Positions 42,389 through 51,513 of a stretch of 51,558 nt of DNA are shown piece after piece. Positions within the stretch are counted from its first letter, which is position 1. Each line of letters starts with the position of its first letter. The notes beneath the pieces are model-generated. The model did no database searches. It saw only the letters and a list, made by a program, of their open reading frames with translations, and had not been told where the DNA came from. Both the position numbers and the translations under genes were made by a program. This stretch comes from NORP181 sp047623555 (lineage in GTDB: Bacteria > Pseudomonadota > Alphaproteobacteria > Rhodobacterales > Rhodobacteraceae): positions 1-51,558 of the forward strand of contig JBLHMP010000017.1 of assembly GCA_047623555.1 (NCBI GenBank). Reading direction: 5' to 3'.

Positions 42389-43555
42389 TTAGTCTCCTTG
42401 CAATCGGGTCACGAGGCGCTCCATGAAATCAACGCCTGCCTCAAACTGTGCGATGGATATGAATTCATTGGCCTGATGCGCCTGTTCAATACTGCCCGGC
42501 CCACAGATGACCGAGGAATAGCCCGCATCCTGAAATTGCCCGGCTTCGGTGCCGTAGCTGACCACATGCTGTGCATTGTCGCCGGTGATTGAGCGTGCCA
42601 ATCCTTCGGCCTCGCCGTTTTCTTCGGGGCGCAGGCCTTGTACGTCAAACAACGGATCCAATTCGATGCTGGTGCTGGGCTGAATGGCCTGCATCTTGGC
42701 CTCAACTTCGCGGGCAAAGTCGATGACCCGCTGTCTCCATGCGGCTTTGTCTTCGCCCGGAACCACCCGCATTTCCAGATCGAACCAGCAATCTTTGGCG
42801 GTAATATTGCGCGCTGTGCCGCCCTTGATGTTGCCCACATGCAGCGTGGTAAAGGGCGGTGTGAACATGGCGGCAACGTCGTTTGGTGTTTCTGCCTGAA
42901 TTTGCGTATTGGTGTCATTGATCCAGTCAATGATCCGGGCGGCCTCCATAATGGCACTGACGCCGCTGGGCAAAAGCGAGCTGTGCACCTCAAATCCGGT
43001 GACATGCACGGCAAAGCCCTGCCCGCCTTTGTGGGCGGTCACGGCCTGCATCAGCGACGGCTCGCCAATGATGGCAGCGCTGCCTTTGGGCAGGATTGGT
43101 TGCATCGCCTCGATCATCGGCGGCGCACCGGTACAGCCGATTTCCTCATCAAAGCTCAGCGCCAATTGCAGCGGGCGTTTAACGCCACGCCTATGCGCCT
43201 CAACCAAGGCCCAAACCGCCATGGCGTCAAAACCTTTCATATCGCAGGTGCCACGCCCGAAATATTTTCCGTCTTTTTCAACAACCGTAAACGGATCGCT
43301 GTCCCATAGCTGGCCGTCGATTGGCACCACATCAGTATGGCCCGACAACACAACAGCGCCCTCTTCCCAAGGTCCGACATGGGCAAACAGTGCGGCTTTG
43401 TTGCACTCTTCGTTATAATAACGATGTGGCTCAATGCCGTGGCTGCGCAGATAGTCCTCGAGCCAATCTACAAGCGGCAGGTTTGAGTCGCGGCTGACTG
43501 TCGGAAACGACACCAGCTTGTCCATGATCGCCTTGGGCGAGAGTACGTTAGTCAT
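42389..43555 (-). CDS. argE: Acetylornithine deacetylase (ArgE/DapE family)
   Basis: A 388-residue M20A-type deacetylase. LSGHTDVVPIDGQLWDSDPF near residue 71 has the first zinc His and Asp. GRGTCDMKGFDAMAV follows, then DEEIGCTGAPPMI with the catalytic Glu, and a C-terminal SYGTEAGQFQDAGYSSVICGPG. The resemblance is to ArgE, but in this operon it may deacylate another N-acyl amino acid. It begins 8 bases after the ATPase gene. Confidence 0.85.
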   Translation of the reverse strand: MTNVLSPKAIMDKLVSFPTVSRDSNLPLVDWLEDYLRSHGIEPHRYYNEECNKAALFAHVGPWEEGAVVLSGHTDVVPIDGQLWDSDPFTVVEKDGKYFGRGTCDMKGFDAMAVWALVEAHRRGVKRPLQLALSFDEEIGCTGAPPMIEAMQPILPKGSAAIIGEPSLMQAVTAHKGGQGFAVHVTGFEVHSSLLPSGVSAIMEAARIIDWINDTNTQIQAETPNDVAAMFTPPFTTLHVGNIKGGTARNITAKDCWFDLEMRVVPGEDKAAWRQRVIDFAREVEAKMQAIQPSTSIELDPLFDVQGLRPEENGEAEGLARSITGDNAQHVVSYGTEAGQFQDAGYSSVICGPGSIEQAHQANEFISIAQFEAGVDFMERLVTRLQGD

Positions 43556-43563
43556 TTGGTTCC

Positions 43564-45390
43564 TTAGTATCCGCTATCGCTGGTCAGTACGAAATGGCCC
43601 GGTTCAATTTCGTGGTAAACCGAGGCTTCTGGTTCATAACCAAGCGGATGGATTGGCGACGGGATTGGTTTAAAGTTCAGGTCTTTTTCAGATTTGCGCC
43701 GACGCGGATCAGCGATGGGCACGGCCTTCATCAAGGCCTGCGTATAGGCATGTTGCGGGTTCTCAAACACCCGCGCCCGGGTGCCCATTTCAACGATGCG
43801 CCCCAGATACATAACGCCGACAAAGTGGCTGACGCGTTCGACCACGGCCATGTCGTGGCTGATAAACAGGAACGACAGGCCCAGATCGGACTGTAATTCC
43901 ATCATCAGGTTGAGCACCTGCGCCTGTACCGACACATCAAGCGCCGAAACGGCCTCGTCTGCGATGATCAGTTTCGGATTGAGCGCAAGGGCCCGGGCAA
44001 TGGCGACGCGCTGGCGTTGGCCACCAGACAATTCATGCGGATAGCGGCGCAGGAAACTGCGCGGTAATTCAACCCGATCAAACAACATCGCCACCCGGTC
44101 GGTAATTTCGCTGGCGGAATGGCCCGGATAGTTGCGCAGCGGTTCGGCCACCTGATCGGACAATTGCATCTGCGGGTTCAGTGACGCAAACGGATCCTGA
44201 AAGATCATCTGAACATCCTGACGGGCGTCGCGCAATTTGTCCGGCTCAAGCGCCAGAAAATCAACACCGTCAAAAGAGACCTCGCCACTTTGTGGTTCCA
44301 CAAGCCGCAATAGCGACCGGCCAACCGTGGATTTGCCACAGCCCGATTCGCCAACCAACGCCAGGGTTTGGCCCTTGTTGATGCTGAACGACACGTCCTC
44401 GACCGCATGAACATAGGCAACGGTGCGGCGGAAAAACCCGCCTTTGACAGCAAATCGCGTCGTCAGGTTTTTAACATCCAACAACACTTCGTTTGTGCCC
44501 AGAATCGGTTCGATCTTTTGGCCTTCGACACCCAAAAGCTTCATCGGCTCGGGGGCGATTTTACCGTGCATTTCGCCAAGTTTCGGCACCGCCGCCAGCA
44601 GGGCTTTGGTATAATCATGTTGCGGGTTCTCAAATATTTCCTCAACGGTGCCTTCTTCGACCTTTTTGCCGCGGAACATCACCACAACGCGATCGGCCAT
44701 CTGCGCCACAACCGCCATATCGTGGGTGATGAACATCACCGCCGTGCCGGTTTCGCGTTTTAGCCGGTCCATCAGCGACAGAATTTCCGCCTGAATGGTC
44801 ACGTCCAACGCCGTTGTTGGTTCATCCGCGATCAACAGGCGTGGTTTACAGGCCATCGCCATCGCAATCACCACCCGCTGGCGCATGCCACCCGAGAGTT
44901 CATGCGGGTATTGCGTCATCCGCCGTTCAGGTTCCGGAATACGCACCTCGCGCAGCAGTTCCAGCGCCCGTTCATTGGCTTGCGCTTTGGACAGGTTCAA
45001 ATGCACCCGCAGGCCTTCGGTCAACTGACGGCCAACAGTGAACACCGGGTTCAATGCAGTCATCGGTTCCTGAAAAATCATGCCGATTTCATTGCCGCGA
45101 ATCTCGCGCATCACGTCCTGCTCGGTCACGGCGACGTCGATTTGTTCACCGCCCTCACGGTCAAACAGCAACTGCCCCCCGGCGATATGGCCACCGCCAA
45201 ATTCCACCAACCGCATCAGCGACAGCGAAGTGACCGATTTACCAGAGCCGGATTCGCCAACAATACAAACCGTTTCGCCGGCAAAAACGTCAAACGACAC
45301 GTTTTCAACCCCGACAACCGGGCCGTCTTTGGTCTGAAACTCGACCCTTAGGCCTTTGATACTCGCAATCGGCTGATCCAGCACGCGCAT
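43564..45390 (-). CDS. Dual ATP-binding protein of a peptide-type ABC importer
   Basis: A fusion of two ABC ATPases (DppD- and DppF-like) in 608 residues. The first half has Walker A GESGSGKS at residues 45-52, LSGGMRQRV and LLIADEPTTALD. The second half has GESGCGKS near 346-353, LSGGQRQRVAIARAL and LIIADEAVSALD. Each half ends in an oligopeptide-transporter C-terminal region (YTKALLAAVPKL; YTQALMKAVPIADP). It would energise the permeases encoded divergently at 47465-49376. Confidence 0.95.
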   Translation of the reverse strand: MRVLDQPIASIKGLRVEFQTKDGPVVGVENVSFDVFAGETVCIVGESGSGKSVTSLSLMRLVEFGGGHIAGGQLLFDREGGEQIDVAVTEQDVMREIRGNEIGMIFQEPMTALNPVFTVGRQLTEGLRVHLNLSKAQANERALELLREVRIPEPERRMTQYPHELSGGMRQRVVIAMAMACKPRLLIADEPTTALDVTIQAEILSLMDRLKRETGTAVMFITHDMAVVAQMADRVVVMFRGKKVEEGTVEEIFENPQHDYTKALLAAVPKLGEMHGKIAPEPMKLLGVEGQKIEPILGTNEVLLDVKNLTTRFAVKGGFFRRTVAYVHAVEDVSFSINKGQTLALVGESGCGKSTVGRSLLRLVEPQSGEVSFDGVDFLALEPDKLRDARQDVQMIFQDPFASLNPQMQLSDQVAEPLRNYPGHSASEITDRVAMLFDRVELPRSFLRRYPHELSGGQRQRVAIARALALNPKLIIADEAVSALDVSVQAQVLNLMMELQSDLGLSFLFISHDMAVVERVSHFVGVMYLGRIVEMGTRARVFENPQHAYTQALMKAVPIADPRRRKSEKDLNFKPIPSPIHPLGYEPEASVYHEIEPGHFVLTSDSGY

Positions 45391-45535
45391 GTCCCCCTAG
45401 ATAAGTGCCCAAACGCTAGGCGCGGGTGTCCGCAGTGTCAAACCATCATGTGACTTTCCCGACGGCAAGGCTTGCATTTTTCTGAAACTCTGTTTCGATG
45501 TGCAGGTAACTGTTCACTGGGGGTGAATGTCGGTT

Positions 45536-45550
45536 ATAGGTCTGACCTAT
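45536..45550. promoter_or_regulatory. Perfect 15-bp palindrome, divergent ABC promoter
   Basis: ATAGGTC-T-GACCTAT has 7-bp arms around one central base, in the 264-base gap between the ATPase and binding-protein genes. The GGTC-N-GACC core resembles operators of GntR/FadR-type regulators. TATGAT at 45548-45553 overlaps its right arm and could be a -10 element. A further TTCAC/GTGAA repeat lies at 45513-45527. Confidence 0.5.
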
Positions 45551-45556
45551 GATTCT

Positions 45557-45571
45557 CGTTTAAGTTAAACG
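45557..45571. promoter_or_regulatory. Second perfect 15-bp palindrome, divergent ABC promoter
   Basis: CGTTTAA-G-TTAAACG has 7-bp arms around one central base. Its centre lies 21 bases from that of the first palindrome, which places both on the same DNA face. The sequence differs from the first, so two regulators or two halves of one composite site are possible. Confidence 0.5.
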
Positions 45572-45654
45572 CTTTACCCCTCTGACAGCACGATCCATAC
45601 CCGCGAGTTAAGCGGGAAAACGTGGCACTAACAGTGCCCAACAAGGAGTATACT

Positions 45655-47361
45655 ATGAAACTAAGAGCCTTATTGCTTGGTGCGATTGCAAGCACGGCAC
45701 TGGCCCCGGCGGCCTTTGCTGAGCGCGGATCGGACGGCGATGTCAAAGTTATTTATTGGCAGGCCCCGTCTATCCTGAACCCGTACCTGTCTGGTGGCAC
45801 CAAGGATGTAGAATCAGCATCATTGGTTCTTGAACCTCTTGGCCGCTATGACGAAACTGGCGCCCTGGTTCCGTTTCTGGCCGAAGAAATCCCCACAGTT
45901 GGGAATGGCGGCGTAAGTGCGGATCTGACCTCGATCACATGGAAACTAAGGTCCGGCCTGCTGTGGTCTGACGGAAGCCCGGTCACATCTGCGGACGTTA
46001 AGTTTACCGCCGAATATTGCATGCACCCCGAAGGCGGTTGCGCGCAGGCATCGTTTTTTGACGGTGTTGACTCGGTTGAGGCCATCGACGATCTGACCAT
46101 CAAAGTCACATTCAGTCAGCCAAAACCAAATCCGTATGGTCCCTTCATGGGCGGACAATCGCCGATCCTTCAAATGGACCAGTTCAAGGATTGCCTGGGT
46201 GCCAAAGCGCCAGAATGCACCACCGCCAACTTTAACCCAATTGGCACCGGACCGTTTGTCGTAACCGAGTTCAAACCGAACGACGTTATCACGTTCAAGG
46301 CCAACGAAAATTACCGTGACCCGAACAAACCCGCATTTGCATCCATGACCTTCAAAGGTGGCGGCGACGCTGCGGCTGCTGGTCGTGCGGTTCTGGAAAC
46401 CGGCGAATTTGACTATGCTTGGAACCTCCAGCTGGCACCCGATGTGATTGCCGCAATGGAAGCCAAAGGCAAAGGCGTTGCGCTTGCAGGCTTTGGCCCA
46501 TTGGTTGAACGTCTGGAAATGAACCTGACCGACCCGTCGCCAACGCTTGATGCAGAAACACGGGCAACTGTTGCGGCTCCGCATCCGTTCCTGTCTGACA
46601 TCAACGTGCGCAAAGCTTTGTCGATGGCAATTGACCGCGCTCTGCTGACCGAAGTTGGATATGGCAAGGCCGGTACACCGACCTGTGATCTGGTACCTGC
46701 GCCTGACCGTTATGCCGCCAAAAACGATTTTTGCCTGACGCAGGATATCGCTGGCGCAAACGCTCTGCTGGAATCAGCCGGTTGGGTCAAAGGTGCTGAC
46801 GGCATCCGCGCCAAAGACGGCGTTCGGATTTCGATCCTGTACCAGACATCGACAAACGCTGTGCGTCAGGATTTCCAAGCCCTGATCAAACAGTGGTGGG
46901 GCGAGATCGGTGTAGAAGTTGAACTGCGTAACCTGTCGGCTTCGATCTTCTTTGGTGGTGACCCGGGCTCCCCCGATACCTTCCAGAAGTTCTATGCAGA
47001 CGTGGAAATGTACGCCAACACCTTTAACGGCACCGACCCACAGCAGTACCTTGCAGCGTACCGTTGTGGCGGCGAACCTAAGCCAGCCAGCCAGTGGCAG
47101 GGTGAGAACATCAACCGGTTCTGTGATCCGGCCTATGATGCGCTGATCGACAAACTGGGTGGTACAGGTGACCTTGACGAACGGGGTGCCTTGGGCAAAC
47201 AGATGAACAATATGCTGACCAAAGACAGCTATACCATTGTTCCTCTGGTAAACCGCGCTCGTGTTTCCGCACACGCCAAAACTTTGGGCGGCGTTATCCT
47301 GAACGTTTGGGATAGCGAACTGTGGAATGCCGCGGACTGGTATCGCAAAGAAGGTTCCTGA
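45655..47361 (+). CDS. Peptide/opine-type ABC transporter substrate-binding protein
   Basis: A periplasmic solute-binding protein of the SBP_bac_5 (DppA/OppA) family, 568 residues. The N-terminus MKLRALLLGAIASTALAPAA ends at AFA, a Sec cleavage site. The body has WKLRSGLLWSDGSPVTSADVKF near residue 98, GTGPFVVTEFKPND near 200, and DINVRKALSMAIDRALL near 318. The start has AAGGAG 6 bases upstream. An in-frame ATG at 45622 lies before that site and is not used. Likely cargo: peptides or N-acyl amino acids. Confidence 0.94.
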   Translation: MKLRALLLGAIASTALAPAAFAERGSDGDVKVIYWQAPSILNPYLSGGTKDVESASLVLEPLGRYDETGALVPFLAEEIPTVGNGGVSADLTSITWKLRSGLLWSDGSPVTSADVKFTAEYCMHPEGGCAQASFFDGVDSVEAIDDLTIKVTFSQPKPNPYGPFMGGQSPILQMDQFKDCLGAKAPECTTANFNPIGTGPFVVTEFKPNDVITFKANENYRDPNKPAFASMTFKGGGDAAAAGRAVLETGEFDYAWNLQLAPDVIAAMEAKGKGVALAGFGPLVERLEMNLTDPSPTLDAETRATVAAPHPFLSDINVRKALSMAIDRALLTEVGYGKAGTPTCDLVPAPDRYAAKNDFCLTQDIAGANALLESAGWVKGADGIRAKDGVRISILYQTSTNAVRQDFQALIKQWWGEIGVEVELRNLSASIFFGGDPGSPDTFQKFYADVEMYANTFNGTDPQQYLAAYRCGGEPKPASQWQGENINRFCDPAYDALIDKLGGTGDLDERGALGKQMNNMLTKDSYTIVPLVNRARVSAHAKTLGGVILNVWDSELWNAADWYRKEGS

Positions 47362-47373
47362 TTTAGAACCTTG

Positions 47374-47403
47374 CCCCGTTCCGGTTTTGATACCGGGGCG
47401 GGG
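47374..47403 (+). terminator. Strong intercistronic stem-loop between binding protein and permease
   Basis: CCCCGTTCCGGT (47374-47385) and ACCGGGGCGGGG (47392-47403) form a 12-bp stem with two G-U pairs and a six-base loop. It lies 12 bases past the binding-protein stop and has no U tract after it. Such stems commonly keep binding-protein mRNA abundant while only part of the transcription continues into permease genes. Confidence 0.6.
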
Positions 47404-47464
47404 TAATTTGCACCCTCTCTTACGATGCAATAATAATACATACTAAGCTGCAAAGGCGCCGCAT

Positions 47465-48472
47465 ATGCTGACCTTTACGATACGACGACTGGTTTTGACG
47501 GTTCCGACGCTTTTGTTCATTAGTCTTATCTTGTTCCTGCTGCTGGAACTCGCCCCCGGTGATCCGATGGCGCAAGTTCCGCTAACCGTTCCGCCCGACG
47601 TCAAAGAAAAGATGCGCGCAGCGCTGGGGTTGGGCGAACCGATGCCCATTCGCTACTGGAAGTGGCTGGTCCAATTCTTCTGGATCGAACCACAGGTTCT
47701 GGTCGACTGGGTGTTTGGCACCTCGTTTTCTGAAGGTGATCAGCGCGTTATCAGCTGGCAGACCCGGTCGCCGGTTATGGATTTGGTGATCCAGCGTATT
47801 CCACAGACTTTGTGGGTTGTTGGCACCGCCTATGTCGTTGGGGTGCTGATCGCGCTGCCAATTGGCATCTATTCCGCCTACAAACAGTATTCGTTCTTTG
47901 ATCAGGCAGGCACGTTTGTGTCGATGATCGGATTTTCGGTGCCGCCGTTTTTCAGCGGGGTGCTGATAATCGTCATCTTCTCGGTCAATCTGGGCTGGTT
48001 CCCGTCGATTTATGACACCACGCTGGTGGTCGACAGTTGGGAAAGCTTTGTAAAACAGCTCAAACAAATGGTCATGCCGGTGATGGTGCTGGCCCTGCAA
48101 ATCACCGCCCAGATCAGCCGCTATATGCGCGCCTCGATGCTGGATAACCTCAATCAGGATTATGTGCGCACCGCCCGGGCCAAAGGTCTGACCGAATACA
48201 CAGTTGTAATGGTGCATGTGTTGCGCAACTCAATGATCCCGGTTGTGACGGTGATTGCGCTGGCGGTCCCGGCAGTCTTTGGCGGCGCCATCATCACCGA
48301 GCAGGTGTTCAAAGTGAACGGCATCGGCCAGATGTTGATTGTAGCCATTCAGGCCAATGACCTGCCAACGGTACAAACCCTGACCTTTATTTTTGCTATT
48401 CTCATCGTTCTGTTCAACCTGATCGCCGATGTTCTCTATGGCCTTCTAGACCCACGGATTCGCTATGACTGA
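47465..48472 (+). CDS. ABC transporter permease, DppB type
   Basis: An inner-membrane permease of 335 residues. Its N-terminal FTIRRLVLTVPTLLFISLIL helix is typical of DppB/OppB, with a large periplasmic loop, then five more helices. The EAA-type loop RAKGLTEYTVVMVHVLRNS near residue 237 contacts the ATPase. Its end overlaps the next permease by 8 bases. The start is preceded by AAAGGCGCCGCAT. Confidence 0.94.
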   Translation: MLTFTIRRLVLTVPTLLFISLILFLLLELAPGDPMAQVPLTVPPDVKEKMRAALGLGEPMPIRYWKWLVQFFWIEPQVLVDWVFGTSFSEGDQRVISWQTRSPVMDLVIQRIPQTLWVVGTAYVVGVLIALPIGIYSAYKQYSFFDQAGTFVSMIGFSVPPFFSGVLIIVIFSVNLGWFPSIYDTTLVVDSWESFVKQLKQMVMPVMVLALQITAQISRYMRASMLDNLNQDYVRTARAKGLTEYTVVMVHVLRNSMIPVVTVIALAVPAVFGGAIITEQVFKVNGIGQMLIVAIQANDLPTVQTLTFIFAILIVLFNLIADVLYGLLDPRIRYD

Positions 48473-49376
48473 TCTCAGCAACCCAATCCCGACCAAACCA
48501 CCACGCAGCCAATGGCTTGATATTTGGGACCAATTCAAAACCCATAAAGGCGCTGTTTGGGGTGGTATCATCTTTCTGACCATCGTTTTTCTGGTGTTCT
48601 TTGGGCCGTTCTTTTGGGACATTGATGCGACCCATATCGACATTCGGGCGCGCAATCAGGGCCCGACTTTGGCGCATCCGTTTGGCACCGATCAGTTGGG
48701 CCGTGATACATTTGCGCGGATGATGGCGGGCGGGCGCACGTCCGTGTCCGTCGGCATCACTGCAATGTTGCTGGCGCTGTTCCTTGGCTCATTTGTTGGC
48801 ATCCTTGCCGGATTCTTCAAAAGGCTCGACGGTATTTTGATGCGGCTGACTGACCTGTTTTTGGCGCTCCCCTTGTTGCCGCTACTGTTGGTGATGATGC
48901 TGTTGTTTCGCGACCCTCTTAGTGCCTCATTCGGCCCGGAACGTGGTATATTCATCCTGATCGTTGGCGCCATTGGCATCACCAGTTGGATGCCCACCGC
49001 CCGCATTGTGCGCGGTGATGTGCTGGCGCTAAAGGAACGCGAATTTGTTCTCGCGGCGCGGTCCATCGGCACCAGCAACACCAAACTGATCACCCGGCAT
49101 ATCCTGCCCAACGTTCTAAGCCCGATCATGGTGTCGGCGACGCTGGGCATCGCCACCGCGATTATCACCGAAAGTGCGCTGTCCTTTCTTGGCCTTGGCT
49201 TTCCACCGGATTTCCCAACCTGGGGCCGGTTGTTGTTTGATGCCACGAATTATTTGCAGCAATATCCCGAACGGGTGTTCTGGCCCGGCTTGGCGATTTC
49301 GTTGACGGTTCTAAGCGTCAACTACCTTGGTGATGGGCTGCGCGACGCGCTGGACCCTCGTATCAGGGGCCGCTAA
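48465..49376 (+). CDS. ABC transporter permease, DppC type
   Basis: An inner-membrane permease of 303 residues with an OppC-like N-terminal helix (GAVWGGIIFLTIVFLVFFGP), the segment HPFGTDQLGRDTFARM, and the EAA loop ARSIGTSNTKLITRHILPN near residue 197. It pairs with the upstream permease to form the translocation pore. It is the last intact gene of the plus-strand transporter operon. Confidence 0.94.
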   Translation: MTDLSNPIPTKPPRSQWLDIWDQFKTHKGAVWGGIIFLTIVFLVFFGPFFWDIDATHIDIRARNQGPTLAHPFGTDQLGRDTFARMMAGGRTSVSVGITAMLLALFLGSFVGILAGFFKRLDGILMRLTDLFLALPLLPLLLVMMLLFRDPLSASFGPERGIFILIVGAIGITSWMPTARIVRGDVLALKEREFVLAARSIGTSNTKLITRHILPNVLSPIMVSATLGIATAIITESALSFLGLGFPPDFPTWGRLLFDATNYLQQYPERVFWPGLAISLTVLSVNYLGDGLRDALDPRIRGR

Positions 49377-49409
49377 GGTCCGGGCATTGTCACAATTTAT
49401 GAGACAACA

Positions 49410-50201
49410 ATGCCCAGACCAACATCACCATTGCGTGCCGATCATGTCGGCAGCCTGTTGCGCCCTGCTTCCGTTATTGCCGCCCGTAAACAACACTTTG
49501 AGGATAGACCGCTGTCAGCTGACGGGCTGAAGGCAGCTAAGGATGTTGCGACGGCTGTCACCGACGGCGAGGTGCGCCGGTCGTTCTGGCACTATGTATT
49601 TCATGGACATGCTGACCGGGATGGACCTTGAGGAACGCAACGAAGATGTGCAATTTGCTGGCGTCAAACTGCGACCAATTTTCCCGACTATCACCAGCAA
49701 GCTGGATTTCCCTGACAATCACCCGATGCTCGAGCATTTCCGTTTAGCTGCGGCCAACACCACGGTCGCACCAAAAACCTCAATTCCCGACCCGTCCTTA
49801 TGCCATTTCCGCACCGCATTAGAACACATCCACCCGGCGACCGGTGCCTATGCACCTGACGGCGGACACTATATTTAACAAGACCGATGTTGATATCTAT
49901 TTCATGCAATACGACACCGACCGCGCCGAAAGGCTGGACCCTTTGCGCCTGCTGCCCAAAGGGTCCAAACGGGTATTGCCGGGCTTTATCACCACCAAAA
50001 ACGGGTGAGCTTGAGAGCATCGACAATCTGCGCGTCAAATTTGATGAGGCGACAAAATCCACCGATCTCGTGCAGTTGGGCATCGCGCCACAATGCGGCT
50101 TTGCCTCGACAGAAGAGGGCAACACCGTCACATTGGATGATCAACGTCGCAAGCTGGAATTGGTGGTCAAAACCACCAAAGCCATTCGGGGCCAAGTCTG
50201 A
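49410..50201 (+). pseudogene. Decayed MetE-like methyltransferase (cobalamin-independent methionine synthase family)
   Basis: Pieces of a protein of about 370 residues are spread over all three frames. RADHVGSLLRPASVIAARKQ is in frame from 49410. DMLTGMDLEERNEDVQFAGV to about 49870 lies in a second frame. NKTDVDIYFMQYDTDRAERL to KTKNG-type ending lies in a third from 49871, and GELESIDNLRVKFDEA to the stop at 50199 is in the first again. At least three frameshifts are needed (one in the AAAAA run near 49997-50001), and the middle third, with the usual zinc-site region, is missing. It is not functional. Confidence 0.8.
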
Positions 50202-50216
50202 TCCAAAGCGAATAAG

Positions 50217-50258
50217 AACACCCGGACCACGGGTTTTGCCCGCATTGGTCCGGGTGTT
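50217..50258 (+). terminator. Strong intrinsic terminator
   Basis: AACACCCGGACCA (50217-50229) and TGGTCCGGGTGTT (50246-50258) form a perfect 13-bp stem, with an inner CGGG/CCCG stem in the loop, followed by TTGAAATTT. It lies 16 bases past the end of the pseudogene and probably ended that operon when it was intact. Confidence 0.75.
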
Positions 50259-50378
50259 TTGAAATTTGGCTATTTTAAGAACAAACCACCCACAGCACAG
50301 ATCAAGAACGGCAATTATTCCGGAAAAACTCGGGTTACATCGCTGTGATCGGCTTGATTGTTACTAATTTTCGGCGCA

Positions 50379-50404
50379 TCCGGGAAAATATTCTGTTTTC
50401 CGGA
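50379..50404 (+). promoter_or_regulatory. Hairpin overlapping the ribosome-binding site of the YeeE gene
   Basis: TCCGGGAAAA (50379-50388) can pair with TTTTCCGGA (50396-50404) with one bulged base. The 3' arm includes the first three bases of the GGAG ribosome-binding site (50402-50405), 7 bases before the ATG at 50413. This could limit translation of the YeeE/YedE gene. The rest of 50202-50412 holds the terminator and AT-rich DNA. Confidence 0.35.
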
Positions 50405-50412
50405 GAATCTCC

Positions 50413-51513
50413 ATGTTCGAGAGCTTTGAGTTTGAAACCCTGACACCACAACTGGCCTCGGTCTGGTTGGGCCTTGTTATCGGCGTCGCCTTTGGTGCGC
50501 TTGGCCTGCTCACCCGGTTTTGTTTTCGCCGCGCTGTTGTTGGGGATGACCGGCGCGCCGCAATGGGGGTCTGGCTGACCGCCCTCGCCGTCGCGGTGGC
50601 CGGAACCCAGATTGCGGTTGCTCAGGATCTGATCGCGTTCGATGCGCACCGTTTCATGGTCGCCGACCTGCCGATACTGGCCATCGTCACCGGTGGATTG
50701 ATGTTTGGCATTGGCATGGTGCTGACCCGGGGCTGTGTGTCGCGCCTGACGGTGCTGACCGGCTCAGGCAACCTGCGGGCCGCCCTTGTGATCATCGTCT
50801 TTGCCATTGTCGCCCATGCCACGCTCAAGGGCGTGTTGGCACCGCTGCGCATCGCGCTTGGCACCGTTACCGTTAACCTTGGCGACACCGTATCGCTTGC
50901 GGCGCTTCCCGGCGGCGCAGTGGTCTGGGCGGGTCTGATTATCGTCATCTCACTGGCCATAGCCCTGCGATCCGGCAATCGCCCGCTATCCCTATTGGGC
51001 GGCGCACTGATCGGCCTGTTGGTCCCACTGGCCTGGGTTAGCACCGGCTTCATCCTGCTGGATGACTTTGAACCAATCGCCCTAGAGAGCCTGTCTTTCA
51101 CCGCACCCGCCACCGAAAGCCTGTTTTTCATCATCGCCTCGACCGCCGTTCCGGCAGGCTTTGGCAGCGGCCTGATCGGTGGTGTCATCCTTGGCGCGCT
51201 GGCCACCGCCCTGCTGACTGGCCGCTTTCAATGGCAGAGCTTTGACAGCCCGCGCCAGACCGGTCGTTACCTGACCGGAGCAACCCTCATGGGCACCGGC
51301 GGCGTTTTGGCCGGTGGCTGCACCGTCGGTGCTGGTCTTGCCGGTGTCCCAACCCTCAGCATCGCCGCCATACTGGCGCTTACCGCCATCGCCGCAGGTG
51401 GTTTAATCGCCGATGCGGTTATGCGTGTTTCCGTCGGATCCGGCGCACCAGCATCCAAACAACCGCTTGTCTTATATCTTTCTCAGGTTCCCATGCGAAA
51501 AGGGAGCCACTGA
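50413..51513 (+). CDS. YeeE/YedE family membrane protein
   Basis: A polytopic inner-membrane protein of 366 residues with about ten hydrophobic segments. The two conserved cysteine/glycine patches are MVLTRGCVSRLTVLTGSGNL near residues 102-121 and VLAGGCTVGAGLAGVP near 297-312, as in YeeE proteins that import thiosulfate or other sulfur compounds through cysteine relay. No TusA-like or sulfurtransferase gene is adjacent in the window, so the substrate is inferred from family only. Confidence 0.88.
   Translation: MFESFEFETLTPQLASVWLGLVIGVAFGALGLLTRFCFRRAVVGDDRRAAMGVWLTALAVAVAGTQIAVAQDLIAFDAHRFMVADLPILAIVTGGLMFGIGMVLTRGCVSRLTVLTGSGNLRAALVIIVFAIVAHATLKGVLAPLRIALGTVTVNLGDTVSLAALPGGAVVWAGLIIVISLAIALRSGNRPLSLLGGALIGLLVPLAWVSTGFILLDDFEPIALESLSFTAPATESLFFIIASTAVPAGFGSGLIGGVILGALATALLTGRFQWQSFDSPRQTGRYLTGATLMGTGGVLAGGCTVGAGLAGVPTLSIAAILALTAIAAGGLIADAVMRVSVGSGAPASKQPLVLYLSQVPMRKGSH

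Noticed and set aside
49410..50201. Two or three separate small genes
   Set aside because: The fragments follow the order of one MetE-like protein across frames, so they are remains of a single gene.
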